Source: Emydura subglobosa
Taxonomy: Eukaryota; Chordata; Testudines; Chelidae
Direction: 5' to 3'
Length of the DNA stretch: 64,000 nucleotides
Assembly (NCBI GenBank): GCA_007922225.1
Contig: ML680086.1
Span: 5,386,259-5,450,258, forward strand
Part shown: positions 13,401-28,400 of the stretch, piece after piece
Numbering within the stretch: the stretch's first letter is position 1
How the letters are laid out: every line of letters starts with the position of its first letter
Notes under the pieces: model-generated
Databases searched by the model: none
Told to the model about the DNA's origin: nothing
The model's input: the letters and a program-made list of their open reading frames with translations, nothing else
Position numbers and translations under genes: made by a program

Positions 13401-16400
13401 CCCTGTCTAGAAGAGGCAGCCAGCAGACACTGCGAGGCCAAGGTGCTGGGAGGTGGAGCCTTTCCTCTCCAGGACCAATCAAAATGGGGTGGTGGTGCCA
13501 GGCAGGCAGTAACGTGGCCCAGCTATTCACAGCCCTGGGAAATGAGTTCGGTGGGGCTCAGTCAAATGCCTGCGGGACGGGTCCACCTCCCAAACCCACC
13601 ACTGGCGCTAGCAGCTCCCTTGCAGCGAGGGGAAGGGCCAAATGAGCCATGGGCCGCGCCACCCTCTCCCATGAGTGCGGGGGGCGCTCCAGGGTGGCAT
13701 GGAGCTGGCTTATTCTGCTACCTGTCTCCAGCACTAGGCTCAGTCTGAAAGAAGCACAAGCCAAGCTGAGCTGTGAGCCAGGGTGTAGAAAGAAGGGTTC
13801 AGGGATGGTCAGTCAGTCCCTGGGAAATGGAGGCAGCTGTGGCCTAGCCCTGATCCTTTTGCCCCTCTGCGTGGGTGGGGGGAGAAGAGCTATTTAATGA
13901 AGAGCCCCTGACCCCTGCTTCTGGCTGTGCGTGTTTAAGTACTGATGTTCTTGCTGATGTTTGAAGCCCAGGATGGCTCCGACCCAGACAGATCCTGCTG
14001 GCCTGTCTCGTCCGCCCTCACAGCCAGACTGCGGCGGCTTGTCACCATCTACCAGCGCTGCAACCGCAAAGAGCTGCCCTCCCGAGCCGAGATGCTGGTG
14101 CCCAGTAACCATGGCTACTGGCTGCAGGAGGAGATGTTCAGGAGAGCTGCTGAGATGGACCCCGTGAACAAGGAAATGCAGAAAAGGTAATGGAGCCGCA
14201 AGCCATAGGGGGCTGGCTGACTGAGCAGGCCCTATCCGAGAGTCACTGGCCTCCTTCGTTTACCCACTGAAACCCCCAAGAATAGTCCCTGTCTCTCCGA
14301 GGCGGCCAAGACAAGCTAGCTCTCAGGCTCACATGCTGTCCCCATGGGCAGAAAGCGCCTGCTTTCCCCTCATCTGGGAATCAGGTGCCTGGGATAACAC
14401 CATGGGGCAGGTCCCAGCACCCCTAGACAAGCACCAGCATCAGCAAGGCTGGACCAAAAATCAGCCTCCTTCAGATTATTGCTCAAGCTAATAGTTGTTG
14501 GAAAGGAGGAATGGGGGGTGTTTCTGGTGGCCTGCCTCACACTGCTGGGCCAGACTGGGCCATCTAGCTTTGCATCCTGCCTTCTGCAGGGGCCACTGCC
14601 CAGTGCTACTAGGAACACTTTAGCCCCCACTTGGGCCATACCATGTGTGAGGGGCTGGGGTCCTTCCTGCCCCTCCACCCAGACGCATAAGGTTGGATTA
14701 CCATAATCACAGCCAGAGCCTGTGTTGCTCATGTGCCCCGTGCCCAGGAGTTACCCACCCTCCCTTTGAGATCCAGCCACGTTGTCTGCCTCCTGTGGCT
14801 CTGTATGCACAAGGTTACTGAGGAGAGGAGCATTTCCTTGCACTGGGTCTAAGTATGCCGCTGTATAATTTCATCAGGCAAGCCTCTTGTTCCCTTATGC
14901 CAGGAAAGCAGGGACTGGGGCACAGTGAAAAATCATCATGCCATAAAGTTAAATGCACCAATCAGTGCCTTTGCTCTCATGCTGCTCAGACAGAAACACG
15001 GTGAAATTGCAAACCCTTGAATGGGGTGGGAGTGCAGCGGGATAGCACTCCCCAAACTACAGCCTCTCCCTGGCCGAGGGGCTGCTGATATTTTCAGCAA
15101 GGCAGGGCTACCCTTAAAAACATGACTCCCATTCCTTAGGCTCCCTTGTGGACAGGCTGATCAGGATTTCTCCCTGCAGGACCATCAACCCTTCCTTCCG
15201 TATCTCTTGCCAGGGAAACTCTGAGCCTTTTACATTCCTAAATGGAGTTTAATGAGCTCCACTTGGTCTAGCTAGAAGGGTGAGTCAGTAGAAGAGGTCT
15301 GCACCTGCCGGGTGCTACAGCCTGATACCAAGTTGCACAGTATGTCTAATAAGTTGCTGATTGGGGGAGTTCTTTGGAAAGCTTTGCAGATCAGGAGAGA
15401 TCTACTAAACTCTTCACCCAGCTGGCTATACCTGACAACAAAAAATTGTAGGGTTGGATGGGACAGGGGCTGGCTCCTCTAGATCACTGGGGTGAGCATG
15501 TCCCAGATTAAGTCACTACCTCTGGTGGTTCTTCTATAGCCTGAGTCAACCCAGTTCTTGTTGGCCAAGTGTCCACATCACAAAAGCCACTATCACCACA
15601 GTGGTAACAACTGGGCCCTTTATTCATGTCTGAGCCAAGAGGGCAACAACTGGCTGGCCCCTAGGAAGTCCTTGGCAGCTAGAATTGAGGCCATTCTAGG
15701 GACGTGTGTGGAGCCTGTTCTGGGGGTGAGGGAGTACTCTGCTCCCCAGGGCTCTCCAGCTGGTGCCTCTCTGGCACCAGACACATTGGGAAAGCACAAG
15801 ACTATAAAGAAATGTTGTGCGCTTCTCTCCCTGCTCTGTAGATGGACAAGAAGGGAGCAGGCAGACTTCTACCGCACCGTCTCCTCCTTTGGGGTCATCT
15901 ATGACCAGGAGAAGAAGGCCTTTGACTGGACCCAGTTCCGAGCCATTTCCCGCTTGGAGAAGAAGACAGACGAGAGCCTGGAGAAATACTTCTACAGCTT
16001 CGTGGCCATGTGCAGGAACGTCTGCCGCCTCCCCCTCTGGAAAGAGGATGGTGAGTGGAGGGAATGCTGCCAGTGTGTGGGACAGTGGCAGGGATGACCT
16101 CTTGGACCAGGAATACCTTGGGAAGGGTTGGAGCTGGCATCCTGTCAGGGGGAAAGGAAAGTGGGGGCAACAATGGAATTCTAGTGAATTGCCCATCTTT
16201 TTGCTGATTGGCTACCTGTCATGTGAGCCTTCACACCTGATCAAGAAGTATGTTCTTTCTAGTGCCAGAGGCTCTGGCAGGAGACTTTCCTTCCTGATAG
16301 CCTGGGAGGAGTTTGCACAGTGCTTGACTCACATGTCCAGCATGTCCCTGCTATTTTGCACCTCTCTCCTCCCCCCATCACTCCCCCCCTCTCGACACTT

Positions 16401-19400
16401 GGTAAAAAGAAGGGAGAATAAAACAAGTTCTGGCCTGAGACAGGAACCTCCAGCAGCAATGGAAGGAACCAGACAACCCCAAACAGATGTCTTCAAAGCT
16501 GAACATAGCCATTGTCTGATACAGGTCCCTGCCCTCTCATGGTATAGCTATGTAGCCCACCTTCCCTTTCTGTCATTCATTTGCTTATACAATCTAGAGC
16601 AAGGCTATGTCCCAATCACCACAGGACTTAACATTAGAGAGAAATTATCACAGACTGAGCCATTCCAGATGAAGGTCACTGAAAGTCTACAGCGGGCTTG
16701 GGGAGGACGTGGCCAACTAACACACACGGCACTAGCCCTCTAGATGCTAATCTGTGTTGCCAGATTACCCACCACATGGCACTGAAAAATCAGAGATGGA
16801 AAAACCACTCACGGGATTTTTGAACCCCCAATTACTTGCTTTCAAGAATAGCAACAGTTCCTGGAGTATCCACCCATAGCACAGTTCCTCACAGGCATTA
16901 ATCCCGTGTTTTAAATGGGTGTATCAGCAGGAGTGTTGTAAGGAATACATGAGAAGTAATTCTTTCTCTCTACTCTGTGATGATAAAGCCTCAGCTGAGT
17001 ATTGTGTCCAGTTCTGGGCACCATGCTTCAGGAAAGATATGGATAAATTGGAGAAAGTCCAGAGGCGAGCAACAAAAATGATTAAAGATCTAGAAAACCT
17101 GACCTCTGTGGAAAGATTAAAGAAGTTAGATTTGTTTTGTCTGGAGAAGAGAAAACTGAGGGGAGACAAGATAATAGCTTTCAAGTACTTAAAAGTTATA
17201 AAAAGGAGGGTGATAAATTGTTCTCCTTATCGACTGAGGACAAGACAAGAAGCAATGGGCTTAAATTGAAGCAAGGGAGGTTTAGGTTGGACATTAGGAA
17301 AAACTTCCTAACTGTCAGGGTAGTTAAGCACTGTAACAAATTATGTAGGGAGGTTGTGGAATCTCCATCATTGGAGGTTTTTAAGAACAGGTTAGACAAA
17401 CACCTGTCAGGAGTGCTCTGGATAACACTTAGTCCTGCTGCAGTCCAGAGGACTGGACTACCGAGGTCCCTTCCAGTCCTACAGTTCTGTGATGCTATGT
17501 GTGGTAGGATCCCTGTTCAGAGGGAGTCGTATGTGTTGAGGAACCCATGGTGCATCAGTTATCATGGTCTTCCCAGAGTGCTGCAAGAACCTGCTCTGGT
17601 GCTGCTTGCCGAGTCAAGGCAGCAGAGACTGGAGTTGATGGGAGAGCTCTGAAATACCTGCTGGTGAATTGCTACCCTGGGGCACTTGGTGAAGGTGAGA
17701 AACTTTTCTCCTTTCTGGCTCATTAGAGACAAATGAGTAGAGAGAAAACTTAGAAACCAAACGCTGGCCAGTTTAGTAACACATGATGCTGAGGTCAATA
17801 CCCTTGACTCAGGAACTTCACATTGCTCCTTGCTGCTCTCCAGAGAACTCCTGAAATATGGAGACTCAAGCTAGACAAGCAATTCCCCCAGTCCCTGCCT
17901 TGCTGCTTCTCCATGGTGTCCTCTGCAGCAGACACCACAGTGACTGGTAACCACTAGCCGGCCATCATACATTTTCCCAGGCTGGTGTTGCTGTCACCTC
18001 TGAAAGTTCTTTTGACACCTAGGAACCTCAGCCAGACACTAACCACATACAGAGGATAGTACCAAGGTTTGGCCATAAAGCCCTTGTGAGTTCTGTCTAA
18101 CTAATAACGGGATCTCTGCTTCTCTCTTCCCGCTGCAGGTCCACCAGATCCCAGCATCTATGTTGAGCCAATCACAGAGGAACGTGCTGCAAGAACGCTG
18201 TACCGGATTGAACTGCTAAGGAAGGTCCGGGAGCAAGTGCTCAAATACCCACAACTCCATGAGCGGCTCAAGCTGTGCAGGCCCAGTCTGTACCTACCTG
18301 TCTGGTGGGAGTGTGGCAAGCATGACCGGGACCTGCTCCTCGGCACAGCCAAGCACGGGCTGAACCGCACTGACTACTACATCATGAACGATCCCGAGCT
18401 GTCATTTTTGGATGCATATAGAAACTATGCCCAGCACAAAAGAGCAGGTGTCCCAGGCCCACAGAACCTGTGCTGCCTCTATCAGACGAACTCCAAACTC
18501 TACGGCTCCCCTTCGTTCAGTCAGATGGAAAGGACCTGTGAGTCCCTGGAGAATGACACTGAGAGCCAGATCAAGCTAGAAAACCTGGAGGATGTTCTCT
18601 CCCGGGCGGAGGGCAGCCCTCAGGACGCGAGCTGTGACACATTCATGTCGACAGTGCGGGACATAATTTCCATGAACTGCGATGAGAGCTCCTTGCCGGA
18701 CTCTCTGATGTGCATGATGTATGAGGAGAAGGCATGCCACAGTGAGCACAGCTCTCTCACCCGTGACAGCCCCAGCTATGCTCATGTCAGCAACTGTGCT
18801 GCTAAATTTGCTGAGGGAAAACTAGAGGGGAATGAGGACCCATCCAGCTGTGAGGCTGAGGCCATCAGAGAGACCTCCTTCCTGGAGAGCTTGCAGCTGG
18901 GCTGTGACCAAATGGACAGTCCCAGTGAAGGTGGGGAGCCTTGGCCATCAGTCCCAGATAGACAGCCCTCCAGGGGCCTCCCCACAGAGATGGGCGATGC
19001 CTTGCAGCAAGCCAAAGCACAGTGTGCCAACCCAGGGCCTGGGTCACCTGAGCTCACCAGCGTGGAGGGGGTGATCAGCGTAGGCTTGTATGGGCCCAGT
19101 CTCCACAACTTGGAGATAAAGATCCCCCCGGAGCAGAGGTTCATGGGCCTGTTACATGAGAAAGGCATGGAGGGTAAATCAGTGCCAAGTCAGAGCCACA
19201 GCGAGGAAGAAGAGGAGGAGGAGAATTCTGAGATGGCAGCAGATGCTGTGGAAGGACTGAGGAGCTCCCCAGAGGCCAGGACTGATAGAGACCCCAAAGC
19301 TAATGTGCTTGTGGGGGAGGAAACTGGTTCCAGCCTTCCTGCTTCCAAGAACACTTGCCTGGGAGTGAATGGTGAGGCAGAGCTTTTGGGGCAGGAAGCA

Positions 19401-22400
19401 TCACAGTGTAACAGTGGAGCAGGGGATGGGGAGGCCAACCACGAGAGCCCTACAGAGCACTCGCCAGACTGGCCCAAGAGCCATCCCTCAGCTGCAGGTG
19501 CTCAGCGAGAGCTCCCGAAGGCTGGGCCTGCCAGCATGGGAGGGGAGCCCTGGGAAGCCGACTCTGCTGCACAGATGGGGGAGGGTGCGGCCTGGCACCT
19601 GGAAGGACACAAGCTGAAGCAGGAAGACGAGTGTGAGAGCAAAGATGAGGAAGAGAAAGAGGGCACCAGCCAGAGCCGAGGTATGGGAGTATGGGATTGA
19701 GAGTGTCCTCCTGCTGGCAGGCATGCCCATGCACCCTGGGCAGTGAGCCTGTGTATGCTAGCCTGCTGCATCAAGTGGCAGCTGCGCCTGCCTCGTGGTT
19801 GGGGGTATGTGTCTTCCTCAGCAATAATATTCTCACTAAGGTGAGAGGAGCAAACGCAAACGGCACTGGGGCTTCCAGGAGGTCTTTGGTGTGAGTGTCA
19901 TTCTGTGCCCTCGCTACCCCCACCTGACTGGGCACTGCCCATGGAGGGGGCCTCACCCTGTCCTCTCTGCCCCAGCCAGGACTAGGCACTGTCCTGTGAT
20001 GGGGGGCTCACTTGCTTTGCTCTCCCTGCTCCCTGGCAGGGCTACGTCCATCCATTCCTGCCAACGTGGCTGGCCTGGGCCTTTGGCTGGTTCATTGTTC
20101 AGTGGTTTCGGGCCAAACCCTGTTTCTGTGAGGTCAGTAACAAAACTCCCGTGGCCGTAGGGGTTGGCTCTCAAAGCCCTTCTGTGCCCAGGACTCCCCC
20201 AGTCAGTGCTGGAACCGGCGGTGCTGACCCATCTGCCCATCCCCCTCACACACAAAGGAGGTCACCTTTTGAAAAGAAAAATTGTCCCACGTGATGGTTG
20301 GTGAGTGGGGCCCCAGGGTGCCAGCAGGGCATTGGGAGGGCCAGGCTGCCTGCAGCACTAGCTGAGTGTTGAGGGGCCCCAAGGCACTGGTGGCATCAGC
20401 CAAGCGGTTGGGGGACCCGGGGCAATGGTGGCATCAGGTGGGAGATGGGGACCCAGGGCGATGGCGGTGTCAGTTGGGCGGTGGGGGGACCTGGGTGATG
20501 ATGGCGACTGCTGTCTGTCACTTTGCCTAGATTGTCCAGAGAAGTATTTGGAAGAGGAGAGCAAGAGCTCGCCCTGCACCCGGCCTGGAGAGATGGATGA
20601 TCTGCAGGACACCCGTGCGCCCACCATCGCCCAGCTGTTGCAGGAGAAGACACTCTACTCCTTTTCAGAGTGGCCTAAGGTGGCTTAAAAATCAATTCTG
20701 CTCCTATCTGAACCACTCACAAATTGGGGCTGCCTCAGTCCAGCTTCTCTGCCTGGCCACCCCCCACTCACATCCGGTTCACTGGGCTTACTCCTGGGCA
20801 AAACAACCCCAGCCACTCTCCTCTGCTGCTCTGGTCCATGTTAGTGAGCAAGCAGGGGACTGAATGCACAGAAGTCCCACTGCTGGGAACAGGATTTGGG
20901 GGTGTCACCCCAGAATGGCACAGGCAAGTGAGTCAGAACAAGGAGGATAGCCTGTGCCAATGTGATTTACACACAACTGGAACCTGGGCAGGCCAAGTAC
21001 CCCTGTGCTGGGGGCACCTGGAGCCATGGGACGGCATGAGACAGCATGTGCCACTGAGCAGGAAACTTTGGCTGCTGCACTCCAGTGTACTGATAATAGC
21101 CCCACTGAGTTGCGTCCCACATATGGAGCTATTGGTATGCTCCTACAGCTGCAGCCTGTTGCCTGTAGTGTATCTCCCGTACCTAAAGACTAGCCAAACA
21201 GGAGCGGGGTCCTCTGCCGGCAGCCAGGCACTCCCCAGGTCCAGTTCCAGCTCTGCCACTGATTTACTGTGGCTTTGACCAGGTTGCTTCCTTCCTTTGG
21301 GCATCATCAGGACTCGGGGCCAACAGCATAGTGGGTGGAGGGGAGTGACTACATGGTTGTGCAGTGTTGTGGGATCCGTGTGTGGATGGTGCTGCACAAG
21401 TGCTGTTCTTTTCACTGGTAGTATCTCTAGCCTGTCTTGGGGCCTCCTTGTTCCAGGGATTCATGGAGCTGCGCTTTGCAGCAGCAGCACAAAATTGGGA
21501 GTTCATGTGCAGCCAAGCGCATGGGGAGACTGAACAGAGGGCCCACATTGCGGGGAAGTGGGATGGAAGTGGTACACTGACACAGCACAGGCCCTTTGCC
21601 TGGGTTGAGTTTCCTCTTCAGTATTCAATGTCCCATGTCCACCCACGCGTGTGGTTGTGCATCCAGGCACATGAGTTCACACATGTATCTGGGGCCTTCA
21701 GAAATCTGCTGAAAGTATTCCTCCTGTCACAACTGTGAAGAGAGGGGGTTCCATATTCACTCTCCCGGGCTCGCTTCATTTCCCATGGAACCCAAGGGGC
21801 TGTGCACTCATGCTGCCCCTTGCATGCCATGGCCCTGTTGTTTGCTATGCCACTGAGCTGTCTGCTTCTGCTTGCAGGACCGAGTGATCATTAATCGCAT
21901 AGATAACATCTGTCACGCCATCTTAAAGGGCAAGTGGCCATCTTCTAGCCAGCAGTTTGAAATACAAACCCCAATGCCCACTCCAGTGCTAACCAGCAGC
22001 ACAGGCACTAGGAACAGCTTTGACGAGCCCGAAGCCCCGGATCCCAGCTTCAACAACGGCGTGTTAGTCACACAGGTACAAAAGGTGAGGGGTTGGGGCA
22101 CATGGACACACCACTTCACCCTTGGGAACTCCGTTTCCCTGGTGTTCAGTACCTCCCCGCCCGGGGAACTCTGCAGCTTTCCCTCCTCTCTGGCTCTCGC
22201 TGTTCTGCAATTTGCAATCTATTGTATAGTACCAAGTGCAGCTTAGAGACTCTTCCCCCCCAGCCCGCTGTTGGCATTCACTCAGGTGCCAGGCAGGTGG
22301 ATGGAGCCAAGTCACTGTTATAGCCAGCTTGCTTCAGTCACTGTGCGGTGACTAGAGTCACAGCAACCCTGAAGCTTCCTGTGTAATCTCAGCCTCTGGG

Positions 22401-25400
22401 GGTGCCCCTTTATTTACTGACACTATCAGAACGGCCCCTGGAGCAGCTAGAGATCCCAACCAAGTGACTTGATGCATTTCTGTGAGCAAATCTGCTCCTC
22501 CTTTGGCTGGAGTGGTGCTTCCCAAAGCCCTCCTGCACCTGGCTTAGCTAAGGAACATGGTGGTCTCCCTAAGACCCAGCAGGGGTGTATACCGAAGGGC
22601 AGTGCCCTACGGCCGGTTCTCTGAGTACTGTGCTCTGTGATCTGTCTCCCCGACACAGAGACCTCCACTTGTGTACTTTCCTGCTGAACAAGAGGCGGCT
22701 GGGCTCTGATTCCTCGGTCAACAGCTGTTGGCAGGGTGTGGGAACCAGGAGCAGGCTTGCTGCTGGGAGGAGCGCCTCCTACAGTTCACTGAGCTGCAGC
22801 TCACCTGCTGCATTAGGGCTCTGCAGGAAGTCCCACTCCATCCAGCCCTTTGGCAGGGGAAGTGGTGGCTGACTGCTGAGACGGGGGCAAAGGGTCATCA
22901 AGGGCTCCATCAGAGATATTGAGGAGCCCCAGCTCATCCATCCAGTCTCCATAGCCATCCGTCTCCATACACTCCCCTCCCCCATCTCTCCTAGCCCCAG
23001 GAATCCTCTCTCCTGCCAGTGGTGTAGCCCCCACAAATTCTGCATCTAGGCAGACGGTTAGACTAGATGACCCTTGCAATCCCTCCTAACCCATGGTTCT
23101 ATGGTTCTAGTGTGTAATGGATTTAATAGTTGCTTCTGAATGTTGTAAGGCCTGTGCAGTGTGGGCCATAGCTGTGACCATGTCTCTGGCTTTGCTGCAC
23201 ACAGGAAAGCTTCCTGGCTCCTGCCTTTACGAAGGATGAACGAAAGCACAGGCAGCCCTATGAGTTTGAGCTGGAGAGAGACGCCACGCATAGAAGCCTT
23301 GACCAGTTAGCTGCATCGCACCCCCGTCCGCCCGTAGTGCTGAACGGCTGGCGGGACTCCTCAGGGAACCTGGCCAGAGCATCTGAGGGGTCCCCAGGAA
23401 ACCCCTCTCCTTTCTCACTGAACAGCAACCTGCCCAAGTTAGGGGCGGTGCACTCCCTGCAGGGGTCCCTTGGCATGGACTTGTCCGGCATCCTCCAGGC
23501 TGGGCTAATCCATCCTGTCACAGGGCAGATTGTCAATGGAAGCCTCCGGAGGGATGATGCTGCCATGAGGCGACGACGGGGCAGGAGAAAAAATGTGGAA
23601 GGCATGGACCTTATCTTCTTGAAGGAGAGGAGCCTTCAGACCGGGCTTCAGGTGGGTAAATGATTTCCCTTCCCAAAGCAGTCAGTGTCCAGCATCTCAG
23701 TGGTAACGTGGATCCAGCTGTTCACTCAAGAACTGCTTAGCTCCGCTGCCTGTCCCAGTGCAGGGCATGGCATGGCAGGGACAACTGCCCCTCAGCAACT
23801 GCCTGAGTCAAACCTGTAGCAGAAGAAACAGACTCAACCTGAGAGAGGCAAGCCCTGACTCTTGGGTGGGAGGGAGGAAGGGGCTTGGCAAGCTTTCCCA
23901 GCCCCTGTTGAAGGCACGCTTCCTTGAGTGCTTGAGTACTCCTAAGCATTAAGAACTAACATCCTACCTGGGAACTGGAGTAATGTAGCTGGAATAAAGG
24001 GGCCCAAAAAGGTGTTAACATGACCCAGTCACTGTCCAACGTTAAACAAGGTTCAGGGTTTGGTATACCTTGGGCTGCATAATCCCATGGCAAACACACA
24101 ATTAAACATCCTTTTAACCATCTATTAAGGATACAGAAAAGAAGGGAAACCAATTGAAGCATCTGAAATGTAACATACTACATAAGGCTTTCATTGAATC
24201 AGCATCCCTTGTTCTCTTTCCCTTGAGCTGGAGTTTAGAAAGACAAACCCCCTTGTTTGACAGTCTCTTATGGGGTACAAAAGGTGGTAATAACTCCTTT
24301 TGGGGAAAAGAGAAGTGAGATGGGGTGGAGATGGTGTTGCTGGTGCTGTTAAGGTCCAGTCCCATTTCCTAGAGACCAGACAGGACAAAAGGGGGAGAGA
24401 AAAGAACACCAAAAATAGAAGTGCAGCTTCAGCTTGATGCTTTCTTGCAGCCTCGCTGCTGGAGAAACATGGGCACTACACACTATCAGGTCAGCCACTC
24501 TGAGATCTGGCAAATTCGTACCAGCATCGGGTTGCCGTGGGCATTGCTTTTAGCTATGTCTCTCACAGCAGTTTTGCAAAATATAATGTCTTGCTGGCTA
24601 AGCCAGACTCCTATTAGAGAAGGAAAAATAGGACAGGAAAGAAAAGAAATATGGTAGGGAAGGAAAAGGTGACATTGGGGCTGTGAGAGGGGGTGACATT
24701 TCAAATCCCAGGTGGTATTCAGGATTGAGCTGGCACCAGTGGAAGTGGTGATGTCTAGATCCCTCTCTCTGCCCTGGTCTGGACAGGATTAGGATAAAGA
24801 AGGTCTTGGATCTCAAGAGACGGTGCGGGTGGCAGCCATGGTGGTGAAGCTCGTTCCTTCCCCTTCTGTCACCTTGCAGTCAGCCTTGCAGTGCTATGGT
24901 AGCCAGCTCCCCCCCATCAGTCAGCCAGAGTTCACATCCACTCTGTCAGTCAGCAATTGTTCCTCTCTGCCACTTTGTCTCTCTTATTTTAAGGACCCCA
25001 AAAGGGGGTGATGGGCGGAATAGCACATCCTCTCATTATTTTGTCCATCAACAGGCCTAATTTCCAATACACCAGTTTGGGTTAATTGATTCCTAGTTTC
25101 ACACTGCTCTCATTTACCACATGATCTGAACATGGTCCCTGAGTTATATCAGGAGGCCTTTTGGTTTGGACTAAGTCAGTCTATGTCTTATTTTGCACCT
25201 TTGTTTGCTTTAGCACATTATTCCTCCTGGTAGCTAGGGCATTATCCAGATGATGCCCAGAAGCACAAACTGGTTCCCCCCTAGTGCAAACGGGGGGCCT
25301 ACGAGGCTGGAAGTTTTTCCTGGTGGATATTGGTGATGCAAGTGTAGGACACCAAGAGCTCCTGGGCTCTGACTCATGTCAGGCCCTGCTTGGGTCTCTG

Positions 25401-28400
25401 CAGGGGCGGGTTGTGCCTGTGTGACATTGAGGTGAAAGCACTGGCACAGCATGATGGCGTTCCCTACATGAGCTCTCCCTTCCCTTCAGGATGTTCAGGA
25501 AGATCAGACCCAGCCTGCACAAAGCAGCCTGCACCCAGATGGGCAGGTCACCACTACCTCAACTCCACATACAGTCACAGCCACAAGCATCCGGACAGAG
25601 AAGGCTGTTCCAAACAAGAGTCTCCTGGACTGGCTGAGACAGCAGTCAGATTACACGCTTGATGTCCCTGGCTTCAGCACAGTAAGGGTATCTCTCGGGG
25701 ATTGGGGGTGGGGGGGGGTGTTATCTCAGGCTTCAGTGTATCAGATGTAGATGCTGCCTCCTTCCTAACTTCCTTAGATCCAGATGGAAGGGGTGGGACC
25801 TGCCTCCAGAGCTGCAACTCTCTCCTTTTCTGCAGGGCTAATGCACTTTGTTGCACACCCAGGGCAAAGACACTTGAAAAGCTGCACATTCCTGCCAAAT
25901 GGCATTGACACCAGCTGGTCTGTTTGCGGGCTCCTGCCGCAAGGATTTGCTGCCCAGTGATGCTGAAGGACTAGGTCAGCACCTCACAAAAGCAGGTGGG
26001 GAATGGGCCGAGCTGGGAATCTAGGTGACTCCAGAATTGTGCTGGCAGCTCCCATCTCATCTGGGTCACTGCAGATGACAAACCACAGCTAAGTCAAAGA
26101 GACCTTCGGTAACAGAGCAGAAGCCAGCAGGCATGGTCCTATTCAGCCCTGTGAGCTGCTAATGGGCCTTGAGGGCATTGAACTAGGAGGAATTTACAAA
26201 TCTCAAGCCGCACAGTCCATGAGGGCAATCACACTGCAGTGCCAGAGGTTTGTGTGTGTCACTTCACTAGGGAACAGTGCCTAGGTTAGCAGACAGCACC
26301 AACCCCTGGCACGGAAGCTCCTGGGCCCGACCAGCATAAATCTCTACAGGCTTCATCTTTCAGACCCCAGGCTACCTGAGCACAGCATTGGCTTGTCCCT
26401 GGTGTCCAGCTCTGATAGCTTCTCTCTGTTCCCTCTACAAGCACATGAACCCATGTACATAATTATATGGAGAGAAGAGAAGTTATTTTCCCTTCATATT
26501 TGGCACTGGTGTGACCCCTCCTGGTGGAATCCTGTGTCCACTGTTAAGAAGGATGTTGATAAATTGAAGAGGATTCAGAGAAGAGCCACAAGACTTATTA
26601 AAAAATGAGAGAACCTGCCTTACAATGATAGACTCCAGGAGCTCCATCTATTTAGCTTAACAAAGGGAAGGTTAAGGGTTGAGTTGATCATGTACCTACG
26701 TGGAGAACAAATATTTAATGAGCTCTTCTGTCTAGCAGAGAAAGGTCTAACAATCCAATGCATAGAAGTTGAAGCTAGACAAATTCAGACTGGAAATAAG
26801 ATGTCAGTTTTTAACAAAGAATAATTAACTATTGGAAAAATTTACCAAGGGTTGTGGTAGCTTCTCCATAACTGACAATTTTTAAATCAAGATTGGATAT
26901 TTTTCTAACTGATCTGCTCCAGGTATTATTGTGAGGCAGTTCTCTGGCTTGTGTGCTATAGGAGGTCAGCCTAGATGATCACAGTGATCTCTTCTGGCCT
27001 TGGAATCTATGAATTGGCCCAGCCAGAAAACTACAAATAAAAGCCAAGATGGGAGAGAACATAATTTCTTGCCTTTAAAAGTGAAATGAAGATGAAATTT
27101 GAAACTCATGCTCTGAGTGTCTAAGGAGAGCTCCCCTGATCAACCATCCCCCGTGTGTGTCTAGTTCTGTTATCCAGGAGCTATGGGAGGACACGTAGGA
27201 GGGGAGCGTATGTTCAAAACACATCCGACCTGTTCTCAGAGGCTCATAAACAGCTTCTTCCAGCAGGCTGGTGGTTGTTCATATTTCAGTTAATTTAGCC
27301 TATAAAGTGGCTCAATAATCTGAATGCATACCATGAAAAACTATGGAAAGGGAGTCAAGAGAGATACTGATGATGGCTATAAAAAAACCGTGTGTCTCGG
27401 TGCCCAGGGACTGTGCACTTGGAATTGCAGCCTAAGGCGTGTAAAGATTCCCTGGGAACTTAGAGCATAGGCAGTGACTGGCTCCTGATATGGATGGGTA
27501 CGTTACCATGACCAGATGCTTAGAACTGAGGAACCCAGAATTTGTTCTTAATCTTCTTCACAGCTGGCAGAACAGTGAAGGTCTCTTCATAGCCCAAAGA
27601 AAACCTGACCAGGGACATGCACAAGGCTAGATCCTCAGGGGTCCTGAAGCAGTGGCACTCAACACACCTAAGTGTGGGGGCCTTCTGCTACCTTTCCACT
27701 CTCCCCTTCCAGTTTTGGTGGCAGCCAGAGACAATATTGGCTGCTATAAATTGCACCCTAAGGGGTTGTTATGCCAGTGGGTGCTACTGGAGCACAGTGC
27801 CTCCCAGTCATGCCCCCTGTGTCAGAGGTGGCATAATGTCAGCTCTGTGGGATTCCCCATGCTGGGGCAATCCTCACATATCTGGTAAGGGCAGCTTTAA
27901 TGCGCTTTGTGCTCCTTTGGCAGTGCAAACTGGTTTCAGTGAAGGCCAGGATTGGGCCTAGGGCCTTTTTCTTTGCGGAAAAAACCCTGGTTTCTGACTC
28001 TGATTTAGGCAGCTGCGTATTTTTTTTTCTTCTTCCATACATATGCATTGGCTTACTGCATGCAGTGTCTCAATAGAAACTGCAGCTTGCACTTCTGAAG
28101 AGCAGGGATCTGGAGTTCCTATCGCTCAGTGGGCTTGCAGCGAATAAGCAAGCAAGAGAATGGGATGAAATTAAGTAAGGGATTATGTAGGCTGAATAAC
28201 AGGGAAACTTTCTGGACAGCGAGTTCTGGAATGAACTTGCAAAGGAAAGAGTGGAGGCTTCCGTCATGGGACATTTAAAATGAGGTTGATGACTAGTCTG
28301 TAGGGAATGGTCTTGTTCTGAGAGCTGGTGAGAAGGGACCAAGTAGGCCATTTCCTTCGCTGAGTGTCTGAGGTGGGATCAACTGACACGCAGATAATAA

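Noticed and set aside
20671..20690. Alternative CHD6 end by read-through at gtggcttaa
   Set aside because: A good donor and matching downstream exons continue the protein as in other CHD6 genes; retention would truncate about 620 residues.
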